Assembly (NCBI GenBank): GCA_011525015.1
Contig: WTJC01000036.1
Span: forward strand, 71,857-115,976
Length of the DNA stretch: 44,120 nt
Reading direction: 5' to 3'
Source of the DNA: Flavobacteriales bacterium
GTDB taxonomy: Bacteria; Bacteroidota; Bacteroidia; Flavobacteriales; Flavobacteriaceae
Made by a program: the position numbers and the translations under genes. The notes beneath the pieces were generated by a model, which was given only the letters and a program-made list of their open reading frames with translations, was not told the DNA's origin and ran no database searches. Below, in pieces: positions 8,586 to 18,046 of this stretch. The first letter of the stretch is position 1; each line of letters starts with the position of its first letter.

Positions 8586-11240
8586 ATGGAATTATCTACA
8601 AAATACAATCCTGCTGAGGTAGAGGTAAAATGGTATGACTTCTGGATGGAAAATCGACTGTTCGAATCCACACCTGATGATAGAGAACCTTACACGATTG
8701 TGATACCACCCCCAAATGTGACAGGAGTCTTACATATGGGGCATATGCTCAACAATACCATTCAAGACGTGCTTATCCGCAAGGCTAGACTTTCTGGAAA
8801 AAACGCATGCTGGGTACCTGGTACCGATCACGCTTCGATTGCTACAGAGGCAAAAGTTGTGGCGCGACTAAAAGAACAGGGTATAGCCAAAAGTGATCTG
8901 AGTCGGGAGGAATTTTTAAAGCACGCCTGGGATTGGACCGAGGAATATGGAGGTACCATTTTAAAGCAGTTGCGCAAACTGGGCTGTTCATGTGATTGGT
9001 CTAGAACAAAATTCACCCTTGATGATGATATGTATGCCTCAGTGATTAAAGTGTTTGTAGACCTCTATCAAAAAGGACATATTTACAGGGGGTATCGTAT
9101 GGTTAACTGGGATCCAGTGGCTAAGACTACCCTATCAGATGAAGAAGTAATCTACGAGCAGCGTCAAGGGCAATTGTATCAAATTGCGTATAAATTGGCC
9201 GATAGTGAAGAGCAACTCGTTATCGCGACAACCCGGCCAGAAACCATTTTTGGAGATACGGCGATTTGCATCAATCCGAATGATGAGCGCTTTTTACATT
9301 TACACAACAAAAGAGCCATTGTGCCTATTTGCAACCGTGAAATTCCAATTATTCTAGATGAATACGTAGACATGGAATTTGGTACAGGATGTCTTAAGGT
9401 AACCCCAGCCCATGACGTCAATGACAAAACCCTTGGAGAAAAACACAAACTTGAGGTCATTGATATTTTCAATGAAGATGCATCTCTAAACAGTTATGGA
9501 TTGCAATTTGAGGGTCAAGATCGATTTGAAGCCCGCAAAAATGTAGTAAAAACTTTAGATGAGATAGGAGTACTTGTAAAGAGAGAAAATTACATCAACA
9601 ACGTGGGGACTTCAGAACGGACTAAAGCAGTTATTGAACCTCGCCTTTCAGATCAGTGGTTTTTGAGTATGCAAGAATTGGTAAAACCTGCACTGAAAGC
9701 TGTTTTAGAAACCAAAGAAGTTCAACTTGTTCCTGAGAAATTTGAAAACACCTATAGACACTGGATGGAGAACATCAGAGATTGGAACATCTCCAGGCAG
9801 TTGTGGTGGGGTCAACAGATTCCAGCTTACTACTTCTCAGACAGTAAAGAAGATTTTGTCGTTGCCGAAACTCCAGAAAAAGCGCTCACACTTGCGCAAG
9901 AAAAGCTAAAGGCTAGGGGAGAAGCCCGCGAATTGACCCTTGAGGATTTGAAACAAGATCCCGATGTTCTCGACACCTGGTTTTCTTCTTGGCTCTGGCC
10001 AATTTCTGTTTTTAATGGAATATTAGAACCTGAAAACAAGCAAATTGAATACTATTATCCGACTCAAGATTTGGTAACAGGTCCGGATATTTTATTTTTC
10101 TGGGTAGCCCGAATGATTATTGCCGGTTATGAATACCGCGGCAAGCAACCTTTTTCTAAGGTGTATTTAACAGGATTGGTTAGAGATAATCAAAGAAGAA
10201 AAATGTCTAAATCCTTGGGTAATTCACCTGATGCACTTGAATTGATTTCCAATCATGGAGCAGATGGTGTTAGAGTAGGCTTGTTGTTGAGTTCAGCCGC
10301 AGGAAACGATTTACTTTTTGATGAAGCCTTATGTCAGCAAGGTAAAAACTTCGCCAATAAAATTTGGAACGCCTTTCGATTGATTCAAGGTTTTGAGATT
10401 TCTGAAAAGATTGAACAGCCCCTTCACAGCGCGAAGGGTATTTATTGGTTTCAGCAAAAATTCAATGCGGAGCTCAAAGAAATCGAACAGCTTTTCGAGC
10501 GTTACAAAATTTCAGAGGCTCTAATGCGTATATACAAGCTTATTTGGGATGACTTTTGCAGTTGGCTTCTAGAAATCATCAAACCTGAATATCAAAAGCC
10601 CATTGATCAGAAGACCTATGATGAAGTCTTAGCTATACTTGAAGACTTATTGGTTCTCTTGCATCCATTTATGCCTTTTTTAAGTGAAGAGCTTTGGCAG
10701 CATTTGAAAAAAAGAGAAAGCCATGAGTCTATCTGCGTGGCCAAATGGCCAGAATCAAAAGAGGTTCAATTAGAGGTTCTGCAGGAGTTTGATTATACCG
10801 CAGAAGTTATAAGTGGTATTCGAACCATTAGAAAAGAAAAACAAATACCGCAAAAGGAAGCCTTAGAGCTTTTTTATCTCGAAAATGAAAAACACCAACA
10901 AATAGAGGCCATTATCAAAAAATTAGGCAATATAAGCGCTATTTCAAAAGTGGATGAAACTCCAGAAGGAGCCATTGGTTATAGGGTAAAAAGCAACGAG
11001 TTCTCTATTCCTGTTCTCGGGTCAATCAATGTTGAAGGTGAGATTGCCAAGCTCAAAGAAGAACTTGCTTACACCGAAGGATTCTTGATTTCGGTTCAAA
11101 AAAAGCTATCTAATGAGCGTTTCGTGAACAATGCTCCTGAGCAAGTGGTACTTGTAGAAAAGAAAAAAGAAGAGGATGCTAAGCTCAAAATAGACGCCTT
11201 AAAAAGCAGTCTTAAAAGTCTTGGAGAAAATATTCCTTAA
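8586..11240 (+). CDS. valS: Valyl-tRNA synthetase
   Basis: This 884-residue class Ia synthetase charges tRNA(Val) and edits mischarged threonine. The HIGH signature is HMGH at residues 50-53 within PPNVTGVLHMGH. The KMSKS signature is at residues 539-543. The CP1 editing domain lies between them (ATTRPETIFGDTA near 214-226). The anticodon-binding domain follows, and a C-terminal coiled coil closes the protein (roughly 815-884, rich in Lys and Glu). The length fits the family. The gene is the first of a plus-strand pair and has a candidate promoter at 8544-8551. The ATG at 8586 has no SD, as is normal for this group. Confidence 0.98.
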   Translation: MELSTKYNPAEVEVKWYDFWMENRLFESTPDDREPYTIVIPPPNVTGVLHMGHMLNNTIQDVLIRKARLSGKNACWVPGTDHASIATEAKVVARLKEQGIAKSDLSREEFLKHAWDWTEEYGGTILKQLRKLGCSCDWSRTKFTLDDDMYASVIKVFVDLYQKGHIYRGYRMVNWDPVAKTTLSDEEVIYEQRQGQLYQIAYKLADSEEQLVIATTRPETIFGDTAICINPNDERFLHLHNKRAIVPICNREIPIILDEYVDMEFGTGCLKVTPAHDVNDKTLGEKHKLEVIDIFNEDASLNSYGLQFEGQDRFEARKNVVKTLDEIGVLVKRENYINNVGTSERTKAVIEPRLSDQWFLSMQELVKPALKAVLETKEVQLVPEKFENTYRHWMENIRDWNISRQLWWGQQIPAYYFSDSKEDFVVAETPEKALTLAQEKLKARGEARELTLEDLKQDPDVLDTWFSSWLWPISVFNGILEPENKQIEYYYPTQDLVTGPDILFFWVARMIIAGYEYRGKQPFSKVYLTGLVRDNQRRKMSKSLGNSPDALELISNHGADGVRVGLLLSSAAGNDLLFDEALCQQGKNFANKIWNAFRLIQGFEISEKIEQPLHSAKGIYWFQQKFNAELKEIEQLFERYKISEALMRIYKLIWDDFCSWLLEIIKPEYQKPIDQKTYDEVLAILEDLLVLLHPFMPFLSEELWQHLKKRESHESICVAKWPESKEVQLEVLQEFDYTAEVISGIRTIRKEKQIPQKEALELFYLENEKHQQIEAIIKKLGNISAISKVDETPEGAIGYRVKSNEFSIPVLGSINVEGEIAKLKEELAYTEGFLISVQKKLSNERFVNNAPEQVVLVEKKKEEDAKLKIDALKSSLKSLGENIP

Positions 11241-11249
11241 TTTTAGCTC

Positions 11250-12515
11250 ATGGAATATTACGCTCAAGCTCTTTTAATTGCAATTCCGGCCTTTTTCGTT
11301 TTAGTGGCCATAGAATTGGCATATGGGTACAGGGTCAAAAAGATGAATTACAATCTGTTTGATACCTTGAGCAGCCTTTCTTCAGGAATGACTAATGTGA
11401 TTAAAGATTCTTTGGGATTGGCATTTGTGCTGATCAGTTATCCATTTGTCAAAGAACAGATCATGCTGGTAGAGCTGAATTCTGGTCCCCTACTTTGGAT
11501 AGCGGCCTTCGTCATTATTGATTTTGCAGGATATTGGAATCACAGACTCTCTCATCATGTCAACATATTTTGGAACCAACACGTTATTCATCACTCTTCT
11601 GAAGAGTTTAACTTAGCTTGTGCGCTAAGACAATCCATCTCCAATGTGGTAGGATATGGAGCTGTTCTACTCATTCCTGCAGCTCTTTTAGGCGTTCCTC
11701 AGAGTGTAATCAACGTTTTAGGGCCTTTACATTTGTTCGGACAGTTCTGGTATCACACCCAGCACATCGGTAAACTGGGTTGGTTAGAGTATGTTTTTGT
11801 CACTCCTTCTCAGCATAGAGTTCACCATGCAATCAACGAGGAGTATATCGATAAAAATTTAGGTCAAATTTTTTGTGTTTGGGACCGTATGTTCGGTACT
11901 TTTCAAGAAGAATTAGATGAGGTTCCACCGCGTTATGGAGTGCTTAAACCCGCCAAAACATGGAATCCAATACTGATTAACTTTCAGCACTTTTGGGGAT
12001 TGTTAACGGATGCATGGCATACGCGTTCTATTTGGGATAAGTTTAGAATTTGGTTTATGCCTACAGGCTGGAGACCGGCCGATGTCATACCTAAGTATCC
12101 TAGAGAAGTCATCTCAGATGTCTATGCCTACCAAAAATACAAGAGTGAAGTTTCGAATCACATCAAATATGTTGTGATAGGTCAATTCGCAATCAACACC
12201 ATTCTACTATTTCTTTTATTGGCAAACTGGACCACCTTTAATTCGGTTACACAGTTTATTATTGGGGTTTTATTGTTTCTTGGGATAGGAAGCTACTCGA
12301 GTTTGATGGATAAAAATCCTCTGGCTATGCTCTTCGAAACGCTGCGTTTAATTTTAGGGATTTCAATTTTCTTTATTGAAGGTTTGGTTTGGCCCGTATT
12401 TATGAATTCCATGGCCTTGGTTTGGCTCGTCTACATACTTGCCAGTTGGAGCCTTACCTTTTATACGCTTCAGGATATGCTGAAATCAAAGGCCTCGCTT
12501 ACTAGTTCGACGTAA
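11250..12515 (+). CDS. Fatty acid hydroxylase / alkylglycerol-monooxygenase-like membrane enzyme
   Basis: This 421-residue polytopic membrane protein is a di-iron hydroxylase of the sterol desaturase/fatty acid hydroxylase superfamily. The histidine boxes are HRLSHH, HVIHH and HRVHH. The text around them (HHSSEEFNLACALRQS, then IDKNLGQIFCVWDRMFGTF) closely follows the pattern of animal alkylglycerol monooxygenase (TMEM195) rather than generic sterol desaturases. Extra hydrophobic segments follow after about residue 310, as in that family. It may cleave ether lipids or hydroxylate acyl chains, but the substrate is inference. It starts 9 bases after valS, and its last 46 bases overlap the convergent acyl-CoA-binding protein gene. 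Confidence 0.88.
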   Translation: MEYYAQALLIAIPAFFVLVAIELAYGYRVKKMNYNLFDTLSSLSSGMTNVIKDSLGLAFVLISYPFVKEQIMLVELNSGPLLWIAAFVIIDFAGYWNHRLSHHVNIFWNQHVIHHSSEEFNLACALRQSISNVVGYGAVLLIPAALLGVPQSVINVLGPLHLFGQFWYHTQHIGKLGWLEYVFVTPSQHRVHHAINEEYIDKNLGQIFCVWDRMFGTFQEELDEVPPRYGVLKPAKTWNPILINFQHFWGLLTDAWHTRSIWDKFRIWFMPTGWRPADVIPKYPREVISDVYAYQKYKSEVSNHIKYVVIGQFAINTILLFLLLANWTTFNSVTQFIIGVLLFLGIGSYSSLMDKNPLAMLFETLRLILGISIFFIEGLVWPVFMNSMALVWLVYILASWSLTFYTLQDMLKSKASLTSST

Positions 12516-12748
12516 TTTTTTTTAGCTTCTACCGAATCCATATGTAAAACTTGAAGCAGTGCATTGAGTTTGAAGGCTTTTATAATGGGCTCTTCACTTT
12601 TTGTAGAATGACTCGTGTCTTCATGCGCCATTCGATAATAGGCATACAAACGCAGTAATATGTCAGGTTGAATTGGCTTGTTATAGCTATTCACATAGTG
12701 AACTGCCCGATTGAAATCTCTATTGATATCGATAGTAATGGTACTCAT
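12470..12748 (-). CDS. Acyl-CoA-binding protein (ACBP family)
   Basis: This 92-residue protein fits a four-helix ACBP. It shows F..AV.YVN near the start, then PIQPDILLRLYAYYRMA, then KAFKLNALLQ and AKKNYVELV, which match the ligand-binding helices of the family. ACBPs bind long-chain acyl-CoA thioesters in the cytoplasm and buffer or deliver them to lipid synthesis. The gene follows psd by one base, supporting a role in phospholipid metabolism. Its 3' end overlaps the convergent hydroxylase gene by 46 bases. The loop between helices 2 and 3 is more divergent than in eukaryotic ACBP. Confidence 0.85.
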   Translation of the reverse strand: MSTITIDINRDFNRAVHYVNSYNKPIQPDILLRLYAYYRMAHEDTSHSTKSEEPIIKAFKLNALLQVLHMDSVEAKKNYVELVSEAFDFSIS

Positions 12749-12749
12749 T

Positions 12750-13403
12750 TTATAAACTACTTGCTATTACTGTTTCTCCTCCGACCACTCGCTGGCCAAT
12801 TTTCACATTGATTACTGCAGAGGTAGGTAAGAGTAAGTCAATACGAGATCCAAATTTGATAAACCCTGCATCTGTTCCTTGAACGACCTTTTCTCCTTTG
12901 ATGGCGTAGTTGACAATTCTTCTGGCCAAAGCTCCGGCGATTTGTCGATAACCAATGCGTCCAAATTTAGGTGTTTTAATCGCCACTGTGGTGCGTTCAT
13001 TTAAGGTGCTTGATTTTGGATGCCATGCCACTAAATACTTTCCAGGGTGATATTTTGAATACAAAATAGAACCACTTATGGGGTAACGCGTAACATGCAC
13101 ATTAATTGGAGACATAAAAATAGAAACCTGAGTCATTTGCTCTTCAAAAAATTCATTTTCAAAGACCTCTTCGATAACAACAACTTTTCCGTCACAAGGG
13201 CTGATGATTGTATCCAATGAAAGCGGGGTGTTTCTCTTTGGATTTCTAAAGAACTGCAATATCAGAAATAAGAAAATCGCACTGAAGACTTGAATCGCTC
13301 TTTGAATCAATTCATGTTCAATATTGTACTGTGCATAAAAGAACAGGCACAAGAAAATGATTGTGGAGCTGATAATAATGCTTTTTCCTTCTCTGTGAAA
13401 CAT
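12750..13403 (-). CDS. psd: Phosphatidylserine decarboxylase (short, archaeal-type Psd)
   Basis: Psd converts phosphatidylserine to phosphatidylethanolamine, using a pyruvoyl group made by self-cleavage. At 217 residues this is the short form. Self-cleavage should fall between Gly185 and Ser186 in FIKFGSRIDL, giving a large beta and a small alpha chain. Two hydrophobic segments at about 9-25 and 38-52 anchor it in the inner membrane. SPCDGKVV (69-76) and SPINVHVTRYP (98-108) carry the conserved Asp and His. It lies 10 bases after cdsA, and the acyl-CoA-binding protein gene follows. No pssA is in the window. Confidence 0.96.
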   Translation of the reverse strand: MFHREGKSIIISSTIIFLCLFFYAQYNIEHELIQRAIQVFSAIFLFLILQFFRNPKRNTPLSLDTIISPCDGKVVVIEEVFENEFFEEQMTQVSIFMSPINVHVTRYPISGSILYSKYHPGKYLVAWHPKSSTLNERTTVAIKTPKFGRIGYRQIAGALARRIVNYAIKGEKVVQGTDAGFIKFGSRIDLLLPTSAVINVKIGQRVVGGETVIASSL

Positions 13404-13413
13404 ATCTCAAATT

Positions 13414-14214
13414 TTAATAAAACAGCTGCAAAAATAAATAGGAAATCGGTAAAGAGATAATTATACTGTCAATTCGATCAAAAAATCCTCCATGTCCGGG
13501 GAGCAACTGGCTACTGTCTTTTTTTCCTAAGAGCCTTTTGATTTTGCTCTCTACAAGGTCTCCGGTGTTTCCACCCAAGCAAATAAGAAAGGCTAATCCA
13601 ATGGCTTGAGTGTAATCAAAATCGACAAGATTTTTCACAGCAAGAGCGAATAGTAGCGTGCATAATAAACCCCCTACATAGCCTTCAAGTGTTTTCTTTG
13701 GTGAAATAGACGGAAACAAAATTTTTTTCCCCTTCCATTTTCCAATCAAATAAGAAAAACTGTCATTAGACCATTGCACAAAGAATATAAAAGCGAGTAC
13801 CACAGCGCCGTTGTAGTTTTCATTTTGAGCAATGAATATGAGAAAACTCATTCCTATACTGATGTAAAAGATGGATATGGCACTCAGTAGTGCTGCATTT
13901 AAATCTAGAGTTTCTTTTTTTCCTTTAAACAGCAGTAGAGCGAGGAAAACACAAAAACCAAAAAAGATGAAAAGCGCGCTCAAGGCAAAGTTTTGGTGAG
14001 TTCTAAAGAAAAAACAGCATCCAAAAAATAAGCTCACACCTAAGATCATCAGAATCGGAGTTTTTTCACTCATGTGATGTAGTTCCAAAACAGAAGCTAA
14101 TGCGAGTATAAATGCAATGAACATAAAAAGATTGGGTGCGAAAAAAAGGCTTGCAATTAAGCTAAATGCATAGACCAATCCAGTTGCTATTCTTTGGGGT
14201 AATACTTTGTTCAA
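13414..14214 (-). CDS. cdsA: Phosphatidate cytidylyltransferase
   Basis: CdsA makes CDP-diacylglycerol from phosphatidic acid and CTP, the branch-point precursor of bacterial phospholipids. The 266-residue protein is highly hydrophobic with about eight membrane segments. The family signature near the C-terminus is intact: ESKIKRLLGKKDSS followed by LLPGHGGFFDRIDS, holding the catalytic Asp residues. It starts 2 bases after the LUD gene and is followed by psd, so consecutive parts of phospholipid synthesis are co-expressed. Confidence 0.96.
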   Translation of the reverse strand: MNKVLPQRIATGLVYAFSLIASLFFAPNLFMFIAFILALASVLELHHMSEKTPILMILGVSLFFGCCFFFRTHQNFALSALFIFFGFCVFLALLLFKGKKETLDLNAALLSAISIFYISIGMSFLIFIAQNENYNGAVVLAFIFFVQWSNDSFSYLIGKWKGKKILFPSISPKKTLEGYVGGLLCTLLFALAVKNLVDFDYTQAIGLAFLICLGGNTGDLVESKIKRLLGKKDSSQLLPGHGGFFDRIDSIIISLPISYLFLQLFY

Positions 14215-14216
14215 AC

Positions 14217-14819
14217 CTAAAAATCTTCTAAAAGTAGGAGGTATAAATTCTTAGTTTTTGTACCGTAATTCATAAAATCCTGCTGGTTTTCTTTGGTAAC
14301 CGTATTGTTTTTTAGAGAAGTGATGTTTGCCGGTAAGGTCTGGTATTTTTGTCGGATGTATTTAAGTGCTTCGTTAAGCGATTTTAAGATTTGACTCGTT
14401 CGCGCAAAAACAATAAAATTCTCTGGAAATCTTGAAGGTTGCAATTGAAAGAGCTGATGCGAACAGACAAGGATGGTTCCGTTTTCAGCGATAAGGTTTT
14501 CACATTGTGTAAAAAGTATTTCGCTGTCTTGAGCGTGTTCTGTAAAAAACAATAAGCTTTCGAATTGAACTTTTAGAGAGGGATCTACACAGAGGAGTTG
14601 TTGGTGCTGCCACTGATTTTCCATCAGTATATGCGCCAAACTAATATTCACCTCTTTAAGGTTTTCACAATAGACAAATTTCCCACCGCTTTTTTTGAAT
14701 TCAATGATAAACTTTTCGTCTATAGGTAAATCAAGTGATGGATTGTGCTCTCCTTTCGTCTCGCGAGCAGACTTTGGAATTTCTTTACCTCCGCTAAAAA
14801 GTTTATCCATTAAACTCAT
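14217..14819 (-). CDS. LUD (LutC/YkgG-like) domain protein
   Basis: This 200-residue soluble protein resembles the LUD domain found in LutB and LutC of lactate utilisation. Its N-terminal tail (LMDKLFSGGKEIPKS) is followed by an alpha/beta domain with GKFVYCENLKEV near residue 50 and the AENGTILVCSHQLFQLQPSRFPENFIVF region near residue 120. No lutA or lutB is nearby, so a lactate role is not supported. It lies 4 bases after ftsH and 2 bases before cdsA, a placement I associate with flavobacterial genomes generally. The function is unknown. Confidence 0.78.
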   Translation of the reverse strand: MSLMDKLFSGGKEIPKSARETKGEHNPSLDLPIDEKFIIEFKKSGGKFVYCENLKEVNISLAHILMENQWQHQQLLCVDPSLKVQFESLLFFTEHAQDSEILFTQCENLIAENGTILVCSHQLFQLQPSRFPENFIVFARTSQILKSLNEALKYIRQKYQTLPANITSLKNNTVTKENQQDFMNYGTKTKNLYLLLLEDF

Positions 14820-14823
14820 CGCA

Positions 14824-16815
14824 TCAATCCGTAGGTTTAGCTATTGAATCTTCTGATGTTTCCTTATTCTCAGCACTATCAGTACTTTCCTCTGTTTCTG
14901 TTTCTGCTTCTACTTCAACTTCAAAAGGACGTTTGCCAAAAATTTTCTCTAAATCGTCTTTAAAAATAACTTCTTTTTCTAATAATCGATTAGCGAGTAA
15001 GATTAATTTGTCTTTGTGCTCCTGTAAAATTTCAATAGCCCTTTTGTACTGCCCTTCTATAATTTTTGAAATTTCAGCATCGATGATTTGAGCTGTTTCT
15101 TCACTATACGGTTTAGAGAAATTAAAATCAGTTTGACCCGAGCTGTCGAAGTAGGTGACATTACCAATTTTAGAATTTAACCCGTAGATAGTAACCATGG
15201 CTCTTGCCTGCTTTGTTACCTTTTCAAGATCGCTAAGTGCTCCTGTTGATATATTGTCAAACATGACGCGTTCAGCAGCTCTACCACCCATAGTGGCACA
15301 CATCTCATCAAGCATTTGTTCTGGTCTTACAATAAGACGTTCTTCAGGTAAATACCAAGCGGCACCTAAAGATTGCCCTCTAGGAACAATGGTAACTTTA
15401 ACCAAAGGCGCGGCATACTGAAGCATCCAGCTTACTGTGGCGTGTCCAGCCTCGTGAAAGGCAATGGTCTTTTTCTCTTCGGGAGTGATGATTTTATTTT
15501 TCTTTTCTAATCCTCCAACAATACGATCAACGGCATCTAAGAAATCTTGCTTAGTTACCGCTTTCTTGTCGTTTCGAGCGGCGATAAGAGCTGCTTCGTT
15601 ACAAACGTTGGCAATATCTGCCCCAGAGAATCCTGGTGTTTGCTTTGCAAGAAAATCGGTATCTAATTCTTCGTCAGTTTTTAGCGGTCTGAGATGCACT
15701 TCGAAAATTGCTTTACGCTCGTTGAGGTCGGGCAAGTCTACATAGATTTGACGATCGAATCGACCGGCTCGCATTAAAGCTTTATCGAGAACATCAGCTC
15801 GGTTTGTAGCCGCGAGTACAATAACGTTGGTATTAGTTCCAAAGCCGTCCATTTCAGTCAATAACTGATTCAGGGTGTTTTCACGTTCATCGTTGGAACC
15901 TGTGATATTATTTTTACCTCTTGCGCGACCGATGGCGTCAATCTCATCGATGAAAATAATTGCTGGAGATTTGTCTTTGGCTTGTTTGAAAAGATCTCTA
16001 ACACGAGAAGCACCTACTCCTACAAACATTTCAACAAAATCTGATCCCGAAAGTGAGAAGAAAGGAACCTTAGCCTCACCTGCAACAGCTTTTGCTAAGA
16101 GGGTCTTACCCGTTCCTGGAGGTCCTACAAGTAATGCTCCTTTAGGAATTTTTCCTCCCAATGAGGTGTATTTATCCGGATTCTTTAAGAATTCGACAAT
16201 TTCTTGTACTTCTTCTTTGGCTCCTTCCAGTCCTGCCACATCTTTAAAAGAGGTGCGCGTATCTGTTTTTTCGTCGAAGAGTTTGGCCTTTGATTTTCCA
16301 ATGTTGAAAATCTGACCTCCTCCACCTGGACCTCCTCCGCCAGACATACGACGCATCAGGTAAATCCAAATACCGATGATCAATACAAATGGTAACAGTG
16401 AGAGTATAAAATCCATGAAATAGTTGTTCTCTTTGTCGTAATCGACAACTGTTTCAAGATTGTATTCACTTTTTATGGTATTGATACTGTTTTCAAAATT
16501 TTGAAGGTCTCCATAATCCAATACATATTGAGGATTTTCACCTGGCGTTGGCAATACCGGTTTTTGAGTGGTTTCACTGTGAATTTCCTTTTCTTGGGCC
16601 TCAGGCGTTAAAAAGACTTTGGCTTGTCGTGTATTGGTTATGATGAGTATTTTAGAAATATCTCCATTTCTTAAAAACTCTTGGAGCTCAGAAATCGTTG
16701 TTTTTTTAGAAGATTGCAATGAAGATCCACCGATGAAATTAAATCCTATAAAAAGGATAATCACCGCGTAAAATAGCCATCCGTATCGATTCTGTTTTTT
16801 AGGTTTTTCGGTCAT
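14824..16815 (-). CDS. ftsH: ATP-dependent zinc metalloprotease FtsH
   Basis: FtsH is the membrane-bound AAA+ protease that degrades misfolded or regulatory membrane and cytosolic proteins. Two membrane segments (about 11-30 and 133-153) flank a periplasmic domain. A glycine-rich linker (159-168) precedes the AAA domain. The Walker A motif GPPGTGKT is at 231-238, the Walker B motif ends with Asp290-Glu291, and the second region of homology is at about 335-352. The zinc motif HEAGH is at 454-458. The acidic C-terminal tail is rich in Glu and Thr. At 663 residues it is the normal length. It starts 22 bases after rsfS. Confidence 0.98.
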   Translation of the reverse strand: MTEKPKKQNRYGWLFYAVIILFIGFNFIGGSSLQSSKKTTISELQEFLRNGDISKILIITNTRQAKVFLTPEAQEKEIHSETTQKPVLPTPGENPQYVLDYGDLQNFENSINTIKSEYNLETVVDYDKENNYFMDFILSLLPFVLIIGIWIYLMRRMSGGGGPGGGGQIFNIGKSKAKLFDEKTDTRTSFKDVAGLEGAKEEVQEIVEFLKNPDKYTSLGGKIPKGALLVGPPGTGKTLLAKAVAGEAKVPFFSLSGSDFVEMFVGVGASRVRDLFKQAKDKSPAIIFIDEIDAIGRARGKNNITGSNDERENTLNQLLTEMDGFGTNTNVIVLAATNRADVLDKALMRAGRFDRQIYVDLPDLNERKAIFEVHLRPLKTDEELDTDFLAKQTPGFSGADIANVCNEAALIAARNDKKAVTKQDFLDAVDRIVGGLEKKNKIITPEEKKTIAFHEAGHATVSWMLQYAAPLVKVTIVPRGQSLGAAWYLPEERLIVRPEQMLDEMCATMGGRAAERVMFDNISTGALSDLEKVTKQARAMVTIYGLNSKIGNVTYFDSSGQTDFNFSKPYSEETAQIIDAEISKIIEGQYKRAIEILQEHKDKLILLANRLLEKEVIFKDDLEKIFGKRPFEVEVEAETETEESTDSAENKETSEDSIAKPTD

Positions 16816-16837
16816 AATGAGAGTTCAAACTTAAAGT

Positions 16838-17218
16838 CTATAAATTGGTTACACTTGAGGGAATTACGGTGAGCTCTGCATCACCCCACAAACCTTCGAT
16901 ATCGTATTTTTCGCGTATTTGTTTTTGAAAAACATGAACGACAATGTCTGCGTAATCCATTAATACCCATTCGGCGTTTTGCGTTCCTTCTACTTGCAGA
17001 GGTTTTACGCTAAGTTTTTTACTCACTCCTTTTTGAATGGATGAAACTATGGCGTTAACATGTGTGTTAGAAGTACCTGTGCAAATCACAAAAAAATCAA
17101 AAACTGTGTTTTCAATAGCTCTTAAATCTAATAGGTTTAATTCTAAACCTTTTACATCTTCAATACTTTCAATAATCAAAGACAATGTGGCCTCTGAATT
17201 ATTATTTTTTTCTTGCAT
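16838..17218 (-). CDS. rsfS: Ribosome silencing factor
   Basis: RsfS (Iojap family) binds ribosomal protein uL14 on the large subunit and blocks subunit joining when nutrients are scarce. The 126-residue protein covers the whole domain. FFVICTGTSNTHVNAI (41-56), EWVLMDYADIVVHVF and YDIEGLWGDAE match the family core. It is the first gene of the minus-strand rsfS-ftsH-LUD-cdsA-psd-ACBP run and is divergent from birA. Confidence 0.95.
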   Translation of the reverse strand: MQEKNNNSEATLSLIIESIEDVKGLELNLLDLRAIENTVFDFFVICTGTSNTHVNAIVSSIQKGVSKKLSVKPLQVEGTQNAEWVLMDYADIVVHVFQKQIREKYDIEGLWGDAELTVIPSSVTNL

Positions 17219-17303
17219 TCAAACAATTTATATTCAACACAAATTTAGAATTTTTTTGTGGAGCCTTATTCAAGTTCCAATTTATCTTTAATTCTTATTT
17301 TCA
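17219..17303. promoter_or_regulatory. rsfS/birA divergent promoter region
   Basis: This gap of 85 bases separates two divergent genes. On the minus strand, positions 17247 down to 17240 read TAAATTTG, a perfect TAnnTTTG -7 element, 22 bases ahead of the rsfS ATG. A TTG at 17273-17271 sits upstream with a 23-base gap, longer than the usual 19-20. No comparably good -7 match was seen for birA. No BirA operator-like palindrome is evident, which fits a BirA without a DNA-binding domain. Confidence 0.45.
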
Positions 17304-18044
17304 ATGAAGATAATCAAATGTCATACCACTTCAAGCACGAATGATGATCTGCGTGAATACGCTTTAGAAAACCATTCAGATAAGACCATTGCGCTTTTGA
17401 CATTTTATCAGAAAAATGGCAAGGGTCAGCGGGGTCGTTTTTGGCATGCTGAGGAGGGTAGTAGTCTGACATTCAGTATGTTGTTTAAAGATATCGAAAT
17501 CCCTTTTGCGCAAATTTTTCAAATCCATGTAGGCGTAAGTTTGGTTTTGATTGATTTTTTATCCGAAATCACCCAAGGACAAATAAATTTTAATGTCAAA
17601 TGGCCTAATGACATTATGGCAGAAAATAAAAAATGTGCGGGTATTCTCATAGAAACCAAAAGCACCGAACGCGGAGTCAATGAAATGATCATTGGAATAG
17701 GTGTGAATTTAAACAATACTGAGTTTCCAAGTCAATTAGTTCATGCAGTTTCTCTAAAACAAATCAGCACAGCGCATTATCCTATTGAAAATAGTTTTAA
17801 TACCCTTATTCAGCGTCTGGAAAAAACAGTGCGTGCCATGCCATTGCGTGAAACTTGGAACGGACTCTTTGAGAACTATCAGCAAAGTCTATTTAAGCGA
17901 AAACAACAAATTGAGGTAATCTACAAGGGTGAACTTTTAATGGTCGAATTAGAAGGGGTAGATGAGTCGGGCCGCCTAATAGTTAAAGAAAAGGAGCTCG
18001 GTCTAATACACGCTTCTTTTGAAGAACTCAAATGGAATTACTAA
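17304..18044 (+). CDS. birA: Biotin--[acetyl-CoA-carboxylase] ligase
   Basis: BirA activates biotin with ATP and attaches it to the acceptor lysine of carboxylases. The 246-residue protein starts directly with the catalytic domain (TTSSTNDDLR at 9-18) and has no N-terminal helix-turn-helix, so it is a monofunctional enzyme and not a repressor. The GKGQRGR biotinyl-AMP loop is near residues 38-44, and the KWPNDI motif follows in the core. A small SH3-like C-terminal domain closes it. A likely client, pyruvate carboxylase, is encoded at 25370-28825. It ends 2 bases from the convergent SRPBCC gene. Confidence 0.95.
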   Translation: MKIIKCHTTSSTNDDLREYALENHSDKTIALLTFYQKNGKGQRGRFWHAEEGSSLTFSMLFKDIEIPFAQIFQIHVGVSLVLIDFLSEITQGQINFNVKWPNDIMAENKKCAGILIETKSTERGVNEMIIGIGVNLNNTEFPSQLVHAVSLKQISTAHYPIENSFNTLIQRLEKTVRAMPLRETWNGLFENYQQSLFKRKQQIEVIYKGELLMVELEGVDESGRLIVKEKELGLIHASFEELKWNY

Positions 18045-18046
18045 GG

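Noticed and set aside
15875-16315. Open frame of 146 codons opposite ftsH
   Set aside because: It lies entirely antisense to the conserved AAA domain and has a low-complexity composition. It is a mirror of the codon usage of ftsH.
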